Shown here one piece after another: positions 1-7,210 of a stretch of DNA of 36,974 nt. Numbering within the stretch: position 1 is the stretch's first letter; every line of letters starts with the position of its first letter. Both the position numbers and the translations under genes were made by a program. The notes beneath the pieces were generated by a model. That model saw nothing but the letters and a program-made list of their open reading frames with translations. It did not search any database and was not told where the DNA came from. The DNA is taken from positions 1-36,974 of the forward strand of contig JAKALT010000010.1 of the NCBI GenBank assembly GCA_021813125.1, written 5' to 3'. This stretch comes from a bacterium (GTDB taxonomy: Bacteria > Patescibacteriota > Microgenomatia > Curtissbacterales > GWA2-41-24).

Positions 1-248
1 ACTGAGAAGCGCTGAAAGCATCTAAGCGCCAAACAGGCCACAAGACTAGGTATCGTAGATCCCTGGAAGACTACCAGGTTGATAGGCGCCAAGTGTAAAG
101 CTAGTAATAGTTGTTCACGGGTGATCCGTGAGGTTGATCGGGTTATCGGGTCGTCGGGCTAGGAGAATGGATTTATCTATTTTCCGAAACCTGAATACCT
201 GAAAACCGGATTTTCAGCTAAGGCGTACTAATTGATCATCTGTCCTTT
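1..248 (+). rRNA. rrl: 23S ribosomal RNA, 3' end (partial)
   Basis: This is the terminal part of domain VI of 23S rRNA. Conserved blocks are readable: GCTGAAAGCATCTAAGCG near the left edge, the GGTTGATAGGC segment near 78, and GGCGTACTAATTGATC near 222-237, which is the usual 3' end of bacterial 23S. The gene starts outside the window. The exact 3' end is approximate because the 5' pairing strand is not visible. No 5S gene follows immediately; instead a minus-strand gene converges on it with its stop only about 35 nt away. Confidence 0.93.
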
Positions 249-282
249 TTCATTCCGTTTGGTTTTGAAAGCGTTAGATTAC

Positions 283-2112
283 TTACAATACTTCAGGGCA
301 ATTTTTGCCTACGAGGTTATTTATCTGTTGTTTCAAAGTATTGTTTTGGGGACTGTATAGAATTGTCTCTCTTGCGAATTCTTTGGCCTTTTGGCATTCG
401 TGTTTTGTTGCGTAAATTACTGCAAGCAGATAGTTATATCCCGATTTGTTGCCACTTATATTTTTTGATTCAATTGCCAGTTTTTCGGCGCTTTCCAGTT
501 GGTTTTCGTATAAGTAATAAAGTATTAATTGGGTACGTGCAAAATCATTTTTAGTGTCGTAATTTAGAAGGTTTTTAATTTGTTCTATTGCTTTTTCTTT
601 ATTCTTTTGGTCAAATTTCAGGTCGGATTTTTCGTAAGGATTAATAAGTGAAAGGTCTAAAGGATTTTTCTTGATGACATCTTTACGTGCATAGATTATG
701 GCGAGTTCGTTTACATATACGAGTTGCCAGTTATCGAGTCCTGCAACGTTTGTTGAGCTTTGCCACGCGAAGTTAGTCTGGGTGTTTACTATCGTGTCTA
801 TATCATATTTTGACAGCAACTGCTCGGAGTTATTTTCCGGCTTGACAAGAAAATTTTCGTCGATAAGGCTTTGGGTTGTTCTAAATAAGGGCATGGCATC
901 GGAAAAAGTTTTAACACCAACCAGATTCCAAATGTAATAATCATTCCAATTACTCATCGCAAATATTCTTTTAGTGTTGAGATTTTCTTTTATGAAAGAC
1001 TCTGTTCTTTGGGGGGAAAAGGCATTGGGGTTTTCTTTTCCTGATTCCAAGGTTTGTCCGATTAGTGCTGAAGTTAGAAAGAAAATTAAAATTGATATAT
1101 AAAGCCCCCTTAATAGCAAATTTGTTTTAATGCCACCGATATTATTTTTTAAAGAGTATATAAATTGTGGCCAGACAAGCAGTAGTGCAGGTGATATAAG
1201 CCTGAAATATTTTATTGGTGAAAGAAGAATTGCCAGGTAAAAAAAGTTGAGGAGGCTAATCTTTTTTGTTTTGATTAAGTTGAATATGTAGATGGCAACT
1301 ACCAGAAAATAAAGGTATATTTCAAAGTTTAAGTTACCCAGAACGCGATAATTGTTCTGATGAAGAATCCTGTTTTTTAGGCTGACCAGTTCAGCAATAT
1401 ACTGAAGGTTGGTTGCCTGAGTGAATAAAAAAACCTTATGGTATTGGATTACGCATGCTCCCGCTGAAATTAGAATCAGCAAAATAAATTTAAAATAACC
1501 TTTTTGCTCTAGATTTTCTAACTTATACTTATATGTAGCCAAGAATGTAAAAAAGGCTAGCAAACTCAGGCCAATCGCTGAATATGGATGCATGTTTGGC
1601 CATAATAGAAATATGAGTGGCAATAAGTAGGCTGCATTAGTTAGGGTTTTTTGGTAATAATATTTCAGGCAAACAAAGTTGGTTATGGTAATAAATAAGG
1701 TGCTGAATCCTTCTGGGCGGTTATTCAGTGTGTAGGAAATGATGTATGAGACGACAAAAAGAGATGCACCAAGAACAAACTTGTTATTTGTAATTAATAT
1801 AAGCGTTTTATAAAGAAAAAAAATGGTACTTATACCAATTAGAAGCCGTATTAGCGGAAAAGCGTAGTCGCCAAGCTTTGTATAAGCTTCGAAGTAGATC
1901 AGCCCGCTTAACCATTCCGATGACACATAATGGGTATCGGGGCTACCGTAAACAAAATTATCTTGAATTGGTATTTTTTTTGTTTGGGCAACCTCTCTGC
2001 CGACAGCCAAGTGCCAGTAAGTGTCATTAACAAAAAGGGAGTTTGTCCTTAAAAAGAATAGAGCACAAAATATGAATGTTACTGGTATTATCCAATTGTC
2101 ATTTTTAAACAT
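283..2112 (-). CDS. GT-C-like polytopic membrane protein with TPR-like tail (copy A)
   Basis: This 609-residue protein has about ten hydrophobic segments up to roughly residue 350, then a soluble tail. The N-terminal pattern DTYWHLAVGRE, followed by SSEWLSGLIYF, resembles GT-C membrane glycosyltransferases, where an acidic residue and WHL lie in the first external loop. The C-terminal 110 residues look like TPR helices (DFARTQLILYYLYENQLESA). A role in lipid-linked sugar transfer at the envelope is inferred; the family is not resolved further. It is paralogous to the 630-residue gene at 3885-5777: same architecture, matching WHLAVGR, NxRPEGFS/NDRPEAFS and WPNxHPY blocks. The ATG at 2112 follows GAGGAA closely. 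It lies antisense within the rRNA region, between 23S and 5S, which is unusual. Confidence 0.72.
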   Translation of the reverse strand: MFKNDNWIIPVTFIFCALFFLRTNSLFVNDTYWHLAVGREVAQTKKIPIQDNFVYGSPDTHYVSSEWLSGLIYFEAYTKLGDYAFPLIRLLIGISTIFFLYKTLILITNNKFVLGASLFVVSYIISYTLNNRPEGFSTLFITITNFVCLKYYYQKTLTNAAYLLPLIFLLWPNMHPYSAIGLSLLAFFTFLATYKYKLENLEQKGYFKFILLILISAGACVIQYHKVFLFTQATNLQYIAELVSLKNRILHQNNYRVLGNLNFEIYLYFLVVAIYIFNLIKTKKISLLNFFYLAILLSPIKYFRLISPALLLVWPQFIYSLKNNIGGIKTNLLLRGLYISILIFFLTSALIGQTLESGKENPNAFSPQRTESFIKENLNTKRIFAMSNWNDYYIWNLVGVKTFSDAMPLFRTTQSLIDENFLVKPENNSEQLLSKYDIDTIVNTQTNFAWQSSTNVAGLDNWQLVYVNELAIIYARKDVIKKNPLDLSLINPYEKSDLKFDQKNKEKAIEQIKNLLNYDTKNDFARTQLILYYLYENQLESAEKLAIESKNISGNKSGYNYLLAVIYATKHECQKAKEFARETILYSPQNNTLKQQINNLVGKNCPEVL

Positions 2113-2120
2113 TTCCTCAA

Positions 2121-2149
2121 TATTAAACGAAATTTAGCTAGCTTGACAA
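2121..2149 (-). promoter_or_regulatory. Promoter of GT-C copy A
   Basis: On the minus strand TTGTCA (2149-2144), a 17-nt spacer and TTAATA (2126-2121) end 8 nt before the ATG, with GAGGAA in the gap. Its -35 overlaps the plus-strand TTGACA of the divergent small-ORF cluster, so the two units share one control site. Confidence 0.5.
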
Positions 2150-2173
2150 TTTTTTTGGAGGGGTTTTTAATAC
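2143..2173 (+). promoter_or_regulatory. Promoter of the small-ORF cluster
   Basis: TTGACA (2143-2148) is followed after 18-19 nt by TTAATA/TAATAC (2167-2173). It is divergent from and overlaps the promoter of GT-C copy A. The TTG start proposed for the longer ORF at 2143 falls inside this -35, which argues against that start. Confidence 0.4.
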
Positions 2174-2223
2174 GCTTATCCCACACCGCTATAGCGGGGC
2201 GAGGGATATTTTTTTTGGGAAGC

Positions 2224-2451
2224 ATGCCAAAGGATAACGAAAACATCACAAGAGCAGTACCAGAGAACCCTCATCCAGATATTGACGGGAGGATAGGTTT
2301 TATTCACACAACGTATCCCAAGCCGGGTGGACCCCGCCTTGCCCAAGCGCTAGAATCTACTAAAGGTTATATCAGGGGTACTAGAGCCCCTGAGTTGTTT
2401 CGGGCTTTGGAGCCTTATTTCAGGGCAAGAGCAGAGTCAACAAGGTCTTGA
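2224..2451 (+). CDS. Small hypothetical protein 1 of the 23S-5S insert
   Basis: A 75-residue ORF beginning MPKDNENITRAVPENPHP. It is not recognised. The ORF track starts it at TTG 2143, but that codon is part of a -35 element, so the ATG at 2224 is preferred; there is only a weak purine run before it. It is rich in Pro, Arg and Glu, with no membrane segment and no cysteines. It ends at TGA 2451, but another frame is open from 2354 to 2569 and closes with a TGA overlapping the next ATG. The natural product may therefore be longer through a frameshift. Confidence 0.45.
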   Translation: MPKDNENITRAVPENPHPDIDGRIGFIHTTYPKPGGPRLAQALESTKGYIRGTRAPELFRALEPYFRARAESTRS

Positions 2452-2569
2452 TGATCGGTTGTCTCGGGTTGATGGAGTTTCGGTTGATTCCTGGCATGTT
2501 GATGGAGCAGATGGTGCTGTAAGCAGGGGCTTTAGAGCCAATTCGGGAAATTCTAGGAGGGGGAGATGA
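2354..2569 (+). other. Open frame overlapping and extending hypothetical protein 1
   Basis: The frame offset by +1 from the 75-residue ORF has no stop from 2354 to the TGA at 2567-2569. It encodes an Asp/Gly/Val/Ser-rich stretch containing RVDGVSVDSWHVDG. There is no ATG or GTG start in it. Its stop overlaps the ATG of the following gene (ATGA), the usual sign of translational coupling in a compact operon. This suggests either a one-base indel that broke a longer gene, an assembly error, or a programmed shift. Confidence 0.35.
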
Positions 2570-2790
2570 ACGGACCTGAAAATCCTAATTTGAATTTGGA
2601 AGTAGCGCTTGAGGGATTTGGTGCATCTGCCGGCAGAGCTGTTCCGGCTGAGTCCAGGGCAGCGTTTCGCCGTGCGGTAGATTTGTCTTTTGATGCGCAG
2701 GACCATGCAAGGAGAGTGGCCGTAATTCAGGAAATGATTGATGCCGGGGTTTTATATCAAAAACCAAGAGGTAGAAGGAAAGCAAGATGA
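2566..2790 (+). CDS. Small hypothetical protein 2 of the 23S-5S insert
   Basis: A 74-residue protein with a strong ribosome binding site (AGGAGGGGG, 4 nt before ATG), so it is a real gene although not recognised. It is Ala/Arg-rich and probably helical, with a basic end (PRGRRKAR). It has no membrane segment. Its stop overlaps the next start by four bases (ATGA), which indicates translational coupling with hypothetical protein 3. Confidence 0.55.
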   Translation: MNGPENPNLNLEVALEGFGASAGRAVPAESRAAFRRAVDLSFDAQDHARRVAVIQEMIDAGVLYQKPRGRRKAR

Positions 2791-3005
2791 GCAGACCAGA
2801 CGCTGAGAGGAGAAGAGGGCAGACAAATTCTCCTGCTATTAGAGAAATCGCAGGAGTTCAAGGGAAAAATAGGAAGGATCTTCGAAGAATTGCAAGGTAT
2901 GCTGCGATGGGGCAGCAAGGGAATTTAGTAGCAGGCCAGGGATTTTTGCCGGAGAATATTGTTGGCGGAACACCAGCCCAAAATGAAGGACAACCTAAAA
3001 TTTAA
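2787..3005 (+). CDS. Small hypothetical protein 3 of the 23S-5S insert
   Basis: A 72-residue, strongly basic N-terminal half (SRPDAERRRGQ, GKNRKDLRRIARYAA) followed by a Gly/Pro/Gln-rich tail. Not recognised; nucleic-acid binding is possible from charge alone. It overlaps the preceding gene by four bases and has an AAGGAAAGC purine run before its ATG. A hairpin and an intrinsic terminator follow within 60 nt, so it closes the cluster. Confidence 0.5.
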   Translation: MSRPDAERRRGQTNSPAIREIAGVQGKNRKDLRRIARYAAMGQQGNLVAGQGFLPENIVGGTPAQNEGQPKI

Positions 3006-3008
3006 AAC

Positions 3009-3058
3009 AGCCAAGTTTGTTCTTGGCTTGAGGTAATCCCTAAGGGGATTATTTTTTT
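3009..3058 (+). terminator. Tandem hairpin and intrinsic terminator closing the small-ORF cluster
   Basis: AGCCAAG/CTTGGCT (3009-3015 with 3022-3028) is followed by AATCCC-TAAG-GGGATT (3035-3050) and ATTTTTTT. The second hairpin has the form of a rho-independent terminator. Confidence 0.7.
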
Positions 3059-3096
3059 GGAGAAATTATGCTTACAATGAATATATGGAGGGTAAT

Positions 3097-3609
3097 GTGG
3101 TAGAAAAAATTGGCGGAAAGCCAAAGGAGAATGGGTGCAGCAGAGTTCTGTACTCGCAAATTGCTCACGGTATTGTTGACCATGAGCAATTGTCAAGGGA
3201 AGATCAAGTAGGTTTTAGGGCAGTAGACTTGATGCTTGCTGAGTTGAGACGAGACCCAGCTTTTGAAAGAAATTTTATGGAGACTCATGGTCTTACACTA
3301 AACAATAGAGATCGTTTATCTAATCCTCATGATCCTAATTACCGCAAAGATGTTTTATGGAGCGTCCATAACCCAGATGATTTCTTTTGTTCGGTAATTA
3401 TTTCCAGTAACGAGATTTTAGATGAAAAAAAGCACATCCAGGATTGGGGAAAGAGGTTGTTTTCTGTAGCAACCACTCATAATGGAGATGATGATGATAT
3501 AACCCGCGATGCAAGAAGACTGGTTGGGGATTTGATGCTCAAAGAGCAAGCACATTTTGACATTGATGTAGTAATGAGGCAACCGATTGCAGTACCTGCT
3601 GCAAGTTGA
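3097..3609 (+). CDS. Hypothetical protein 4 of the 23S-5S insert
   Basis: A soluble 170-residue acidic protein of unknown family. The track uses ATG 3085, but GGAGGG at 3087-3092 is well placed for GTG 3097, which gives VVEKIGGKPKE at the N terminus; ATG 3085 remains possible. Visible features are an Asp run (NGDDDDIT), several His residues, and no membrane segment or signal peptide. It has its own leader after the terminator at 3058. Its stop codon (3607-3609) overlaps the -35 element of the 5S promoter, so the gene abuts the 5S unit. Confidence 0.55.
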   Translation: MVEKIGGKPKENGCSRVLYSQIAHGIVDHEQLSREDQVGFRAVDLMLAELRRDPAFERNFMETHGLTLNNRDRLSNPHDPNYRKDVLWSVHNPDDFFCSVIISSNEILDEKKHIQDWGKRLFSVATTHNGDDDDITRDARRLVGDLMLKEQAHFDIDVVMRQPIAVPAAS

Positions 3610-3634
3610 TATTTCCCGTAAAATTCTGTAAAAT
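3606..3634 (+). promoter_or_regulatory. Dedicated promoter of the 5S rRNA
   Basis: TTGATA (3606-3611), a 17-nt spacer and TAAAAT (3629-3634) place the start of transcription about 7 nt downstream, at the mature 5' end of 5S rRNA (3641). This makes the 5S an independent transcription unit. Confidence 0.6.
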
Positions 3635-3640
3635 TTCCAA

Positions 3641-3757
3641 CGTGGTGTCTCGAGCGACCTGGTACCACTCCATCCCATTCCGAACTGGATAGTGAAACGG
3701 GTCAGCGGTGACAATAGTATATGGGCAACTGTATGCGAAGATAGCTCGATGCCACAT
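3641..3757 (+). rRNA. rrf: 5S ribosomal RNA
   Basis: About 116 nt with canonical 5S features: GTGGTGTC at the 5' end pairs with GATGCCAC at the 3' end, and the loop region reads CCATCCCATTCCGAACTGG. GAAACGGGTCAGCGGTGACA and TATGGGCAACTGTATGCGA follow as expected. It lies about 3.4 kb from the 23S end with genes between, rather than about 100 nt away. A strong terminator follows at 3765. Confidence 0.95.
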
Positions 3758-3764
3758 CAATTTA

Positions 3765-3788
3765 CCTCATCCAGCGATGAGGTTTTTT
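3765..3788 (+). terminator. Intrinsic terminator after 5S rRNA
   Basis: CCTCATC-CAGC-GATGAGG followed by TTTTTT, 8 nt beyond the 5S 3' end. Confidence 0.9.
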
Positions 3789-3831
3789 GATGGTCATCTT
3801 GCTGCGGTGCTCGCTTCGCTGCGCGCCTAAT

Positions 3832-3880
3832 GCTCGATGCCACATTAAAGTAGCTCATCCCAGGATGGGCTTTTTTAATG
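3832..3880 (+). repeat. Duplicated 5S tail plus second terminator
   Basis: GCTCGATGCCACAT (3832-3845) repeats exactly the 3' end of 5S rRNA (3744-3757). The following bases also align with the first terminator region: AA--TA-CTCATCC, then a six-T run and ATGG. The second hairpin is GCTCATCC/GGATGGGC followed by TTTTTT (3853-3876). The segment between the copies holds a GC-rich GCTCGCTTCGCTGCGC palindrome-like stretch. It is most simply a remnant of a 5S duplication or recombination event. Confidence 0.75.
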
Positions 3881-3884
3881 GAAT

Positions 3885-5777
3885 TTATTGGCAACTCGAA
3901 ACGGCACTATCTGCGTAGCCTGAGATTATAGGATGGTGGAAGCTTTTGGTTTTTGCCTCTTGGGCAAAACTTTTTGCCCTTTGGCAGTCATTTAATTTTG
4001 CGTAGATTTCAGCTAAGTGCAGGCTAAAGACAGGATTCTTCGGATCTACTTGTCTTGACTCTTGGGCAAGGCTTATGGCTTTTTTAACATCATTTTCCAT
4101 GTAATAAAGTATAAGCTGGTCGCGGGCAAAACCGTTTTTGAGGTCAAACTTCAACAGGTTTTGAAGCTGGTTAACCGCTTCCGTTTCATCGCTTTTTTCA
4201 AATTTAAGTAGTGCAGGGAGTTCGGGCTTAATTTTTAAAAGGTTAACAGGAAGTGATTTAATAACATCATTTCTGGCATATAAAATGAATATGTCATCGA
4301 CGTAAACAAGTTTCCAATCGGCAAGTTTGTAGGCGGGAGTATAGACATATGCATCCGTAAAAGGCTGGCTGTTTATGACCGTGTCTACGTTTAGGGTTTC
4401 GATTTTTTTGTCCCAACCATCTTGACCGTAGGTAATTATGTCTTCGTTTTTCATATCGGCAGCCGTCATATTGTAGAAGAGGGCGTCGGCAAAAACTTGG
4501 GTTTTAGGCAGTTGCCAAATTAAGTAATTGTTCCAGGTGTCAGCTGAAAAGATACGTTTCGAGTCAAGATAGCCTTTGATAATTGGAGGCGCTTCCCGGG
4601 GAAATTCGTTTGCCCACCAGCGGTTGACAACTCCAATAGGTTGGTTGTTTGAAGTTATTACAAATGTCTTCTCGCGAGTTCCGATTATTTCTTTTTGGAT
4701 TGCCGAGCCCAACATCAATGACGTAAAAATTACAATCATGGCAATAGCTATCGGGGCGTAGATTTTTTGATTTATTGTAAGTTTTGTTTTGGCAATGTTT
4801 AGCAAATACGGAAGGGTTAAGAGTACGGATACGGGTATTAACCGGAAGTATTTTAAGGGCAAGAGAAGGACTGCTAAATAGAATAAAGAGAGCAAGACTG
4901 ATTTTAGCGACTTTGGTTTTTCAAACAGTAAAGTTAGTATCAGTACCGCGTAAATTAAAAGAATTAAAAGATATAAGTAGATTTCGATTGGGATCTGGTT
5001 TAAAACCTGAAAGCCGCCTGTTGTTAGAATACGCTCTTTAAGGGTCGTGAATTCAGTGAGTTTGAGAGCGGAAAGTTGACTTGCTTGAAGTGGAATAAAG
5101 AGTTTTTTGTACTGAACTAAGGATGCTATGAGCGAGAGGGCAGATAGAATTATAAATGTAGAAGCGCCGGAAAATTTTTCTTTGAATAAGGTAACTTGAG
5201 TAAAAACAAGGGCTGCAAAAAATCCAAAAACGGCAAGGCCGATTAGGGCATAAGGGTGAACGTTAGGCCAAGCAAGAAAGGTGATGGGTAGTAAATAGCT
5301 TGCGGCGGGCAATTTCTTTTTGAGAAAAAAGCTAAGGCAGAGATAGTTGATAAATGCCAGTAGCAGGTATGAAAAGGCTTCGGGCCTGTCATTTGATCGT
5401 GTTGCCATGATGTAGGCTGCTGTAAGCAGGGCGCAAGATTGAATTTTTGAGTTAGTGGTGAGTAATTTGAGGGTTAGGTATAGAAAGTAAAGGGTTGTGA
5501 TTGCTAGGATTAATCTTAGCGCAGTAAGGCCGTTTAGTCCCAGGTTTGATATAAAGGCAAAATAAACCAGATCAGCAAGCCATTCTACCGATATAAAATT
5601 TTTGTTTTCGGGGCCGTAAATAAACTCGTCAAATGATGGTATTTTTTGTTCCTGCCATGTTTGGCGACCGACTGCCAGATGCCAATATGTATCTGCGCTT
5701 TGGTTTATGGAAAAAGTGAAAAATACACCAATTAAAATAAAGGTAGAAAATATTAAGATGTTTAACTTTTTGATCAC
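3885..5777 (-). CDS. GT-C-like polytopic membrane protein with TPR-like tail (copy B)
   Basis: A 630-residue paralog of the gene at 283-2112. The N-terminal transmembrane helix is followed by SADTYWHLAVGRQTW and ISVEWLADLVYF, then by many hydrophobic helices to about residue 350. A soluble region follows, ending in TPR-like helices (GFARDQLILYYMENDVKKAISLA, LAEIYAKLNDCQRAKSFAQEA). A GT-C-type glycosyltransferase role at the membrane is inferred from topology and the early acidic-WHL motif. The start is GTG at 5777, supported by a promoter whose -10 ends 6 nt upstream. It converges on the 5S terminators. Confidence 0.72.
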   Translation of the reverse strand: MIKKLNILIFSTFILIGVFFTFSINQSADTYWHLAVGRQTWQEQKIPSFDEFIYGPENKNFISVEWLADLVYFAFISNLGLNGLTALRLILAITTLYFLYLTLKLLTTNSKIQSCALLTAAYIMATRSNDRPEAFSYLLLAFINYLCLSFFLKKKLPAASYLLPITFLAWPNVHPYALIGLAVFGFFAALVFTQVTLFKEKFSGASTFIILSALSLIASLVQYKKLFIPLQASQLSALKLTEFTTLKERILTTGGFQVLNQIPIEIYLYLLILLIYAVLILTLLFEKPKSLKSVLLSLFYLAVLLLPLKYFRLIPVSVLLTLPYLLNIAKTKLTINQKIYAPIAIAMIVIFTSLMLGSAIQKEIIGTREKTFVITSNNQPIGVVNRWWANEFPREAPPIIKGYLDSKRIFSADTWNNYLIWQLPKTQVFADALFYNMTAADMKNEDIITYGQDGWDKKIETLNVDTVINSQPFTDAYVYTPAYKLADWKLVYVDDIFILYARNDVIKSLPVNLLKIKPELPALLKFEKSDETEAVNQLQNLLKFDLKNGFARDQLILYYMENDVKKAISLAQESRQVDPKNPVFSLHLAEIYAKLNDCQRAKSFAQEAKTKSFHHPIISGYADSAVSSCQ

Positions 5778-5783
5778 TGATTA

Positions 5784-5812
5784 AATGTAAGTAAAGTTTT
5801 TGGAGTTTGCAA
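5784..5812 (-). promoter_or_regulatory. Promoter of GT-C copy B (leaderless)
   Basis: Minus strand TTGCAA (5812-5807), a 17-nt spacer, TACATT (5789-5784), then only 6 nt to the GTG start. The predicted transcript would begin at or within a base or two of the start codon. Confidence 0.5.
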
Positions 5813-5841
5813 GCGTTGGCCTTTTTTTATCCTTTGAAAAC

Positions 5842-5850
5842 TGATACAAT
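5842..5850 (+). promoter_or_regulatory. Extended -10 promoter of S1
   Basis: TGATACAAT is an extended -10 (TGn plus TACAAT at 5845-5850) with no clear -35 (a T-run sits there). It leaves a leader of about 85 nt containing a TTAGATT/TCTAGA-type repeat and AAGGAAG before the TTG start of S1. Confidence 0.4.
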
Positions 5851-5941
5851 ACATGCCATCAGATGTTAGATTCTAGATCTTGGACTTTAGATTTTAGATT
5901 CAAAATGTCAGAAATTTTAAAGATTAAGGAAGTGATTATGG

Positions 5942-7156
5942 TTGGCGAAATCATCTCAAGATACATCTAAAACGCAATCTTTTGCCCGTTCGACTTCGCT
6001 CAGGACGAATGATAAAAATTTATCATTCGCGGCGCTTTTTGAAGCATCCCAGAAAAAAGTTAGTTCACTCAGACGAAACCAGGAAGTAACTGGTAAGGTT
6101 GTTTCGGTTTCCCCGCAGGAAGTTTCAATTGATATCGGTGCCAAAAGCGAGGGGATTGTTTCCGGAAGGGAACTTTCGGCGGTTTCGGATCTGGTATCCA
6201 AACTTACTGTTGGAGATACGGTAGATGCAACAGTGCTTTATCCGGAAAACGATGCGGGGCAGGTAGTTTTGTCACTGCGCAAACTTTCAGGTGAGAAACG
6301 CTGGGCCGAGCTTGAGGAAAAGAAGGAAAATTCGGAAGATATCGAGGTTGTAGCTCTTGAGGTTAACCGCGGAGGAGTAATTTGCGATTATTTGGGAATT
6401 CACGGATTTTTGCCTTCTTCCCAACTTATAAAAGCACCTTCCAAGCTTACGGATTTAATCGGAAAGAGTTTGACTGCCAGAGTTATTGAAGTTGACAGGA
6501 ATTCCAACCGGCTTATTCTTTCGCAAAAGTCGCCAAACAAGCGCGATTTGGATGCGGTATTGAAGCTTCTTGCCAAGGTTAACATCGGCGACAAAGTTAG
6601 CGGCATTGTTTCTGCGGTATTACCATTTGGAATATTTGTGGAGATAGATTTGAAGAAGGTAGAAAACGTTTCGACAGGTCGAAATACACAAGCATCAAAT
6701 GTGTCGGAAGTAGAAGGCCAAAAAGGCGAAGAGGAAAAAGCAAAACTTGAGGGCTTAGTGCATATTTCCGAACTTTCATGGGAAAAAACAGAGGATCCTG
6801 GTAAGTTTTTCAAGGTAGGAGACGAGGTTGAGGTATTAGTAATTGCCAAAGACGAGACAACCGGAAGACTTAATTTGAGTATAAAACAGCTTCAAGAGGA
6901 TCCGTTCGGCAAAGTTTCAGAAAAATACACTAAGGATTTGGAAGTTTCCGGAATAGTTTCGAGGGTAACGCCTTTCGGGGTTTTTGTAAATTTGCCGGAT
7001 GGCATGGAGGGTTTAGTGCATATTTCCAAAATCCCGCCAAACGAAAATTTTGAGGTTGGCCAAAAAGTTGATTGCAGTGTTGAAGCTGTTGATACCAAGT
7101 CTAGGAGAATTTCGCTTGTTCCTGTGGTTTTAGAAAAGCCGATTCTTTACCGATAA
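5942..7156 (+). CDS. rpsA: Ribosomal protein S1 with repeat-derived insertions
   Basis: A 404-residue protein with four S1 RNA-binding (OB-fold) domains at about residues 47-113, 131-196, 212-320 and 335-397. Each contains typical GxVxxVxxxGxFV and GLVHISEL/K strings. It binds mRNA at the 30S subunit. Many S1 proteins have four to six domains, so this is a short form. The start is TTG at 5942 with AAGGAAG about 9 nt upstream; no in-frame ATG fits better. Two insertions are notable: the N-terminal tail is encoded by a palindromic repeat (5987-6030). Domain 3 is interrupted by about 30 residues starting VENVSTGRN, whose DNA matches an insert in RadA. It is followed by a terminator and radA. Confidence 0.92.
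   Translation: MAKSSQDTSKTQSFARSTSLRTNDKNLSFAALFEASQKKVSSLRRNQEVTGKVVSVSPQEVSIDIGAKSEGIVSGRELSAVSDLVSKLTVGDTVDATVLYPENDAGQVVLSLRKLSGEKRWAELEEKKENSEDIEVVALEVNRGGVICDYLGIHGFLPSSQLIKAPSKLTDLIGKSLTARVIEVDRNSNRLILSQKSPNKRDLDAVLKLLAKVNIGDKVSGIVSAVLPFGIFVEIDLKKVENVSTGRNTQASNVSEVEGQKGEEEKAKLEGLVHISELSWEKTEDPGKFFKVGDEVEVLVIAKDETTGRLNLSIKQLQEDPFGKVSEKYTKDLEVSGIVSRVTPFGVFVNLPDGMEGLVHISKIPPNENFEVGQKVDCSVEAVDTKSRRISLVPVVLEKPILYR
5987..6030 (+). repeat. Palindromic repeat in the S1 N-terminal coding region
   Basis: TTCGACTTCGCTCAGGA is followed by a perfect 11-bp inverted repeat, CGAATGATAAA/TTTATCATTCG (6006-6016 with 6019-6029). It is translated in frame as part of the unstructured S1 N terminus (ARSTSLRTNDKNLSF). 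The TTCGAC-TCGCTCAGG word resembles short interspersed repeats that I recall from many bacterial genomes. Confidence 0.6.
6658..6712 (+). repeat. In-frame insert in S1 domain 3 (ENVST repeat, copy 1)
   Basis: GAAAACGTTTCGACAGGTCG and the following 30 bases match the RadA insert at 7561 at roughly four of five positions, in the same reading frame. The peptides are VENVSTGRNTQASNVSEV here and AENVSTSRNAKGSKVSKV in RadA. The core is a small palindrome, TTTCGACaGGTCGAAA. It lies in a loop of the third S1 domain. Confidence 0.75.
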
Positions 7157-7181
7157 TCCTTATCGAGTTAAGCGAAGCAGC

Positions 7182-7207
7182 AGGTCAAGCGAAGGCTTGA
7201 CCTTTTT
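7182..7207 (+). terminator. Intrinsic terminator between S1 and radA
   Basis: A perfect 9-bp stem, AGGTCAAGC-GAAG-GCTTGACCT, followed by TTTTT. It ends only 3 nt before the radA ATG. The arms resemble the AGGTCAGGC/GCCTGACCT palindromes seen elsewhere in the window and may be a relative. Confidence 0.75.
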
Positions 7208-7210
7208 AGT

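Noticed and set aside
2143-2223. TTG-started extension of the first small ORF
   Set aside because: The TTG is part of a TTGACA -35 element, and the extension would precede the transcription start.
283-5777. Whole 23S-5S insert as a prophage or integrative element
   Set aside because: No integrase, attachment-site repeats or phage genes are seen; only small unknown ORFs and two membrane-protein genes.
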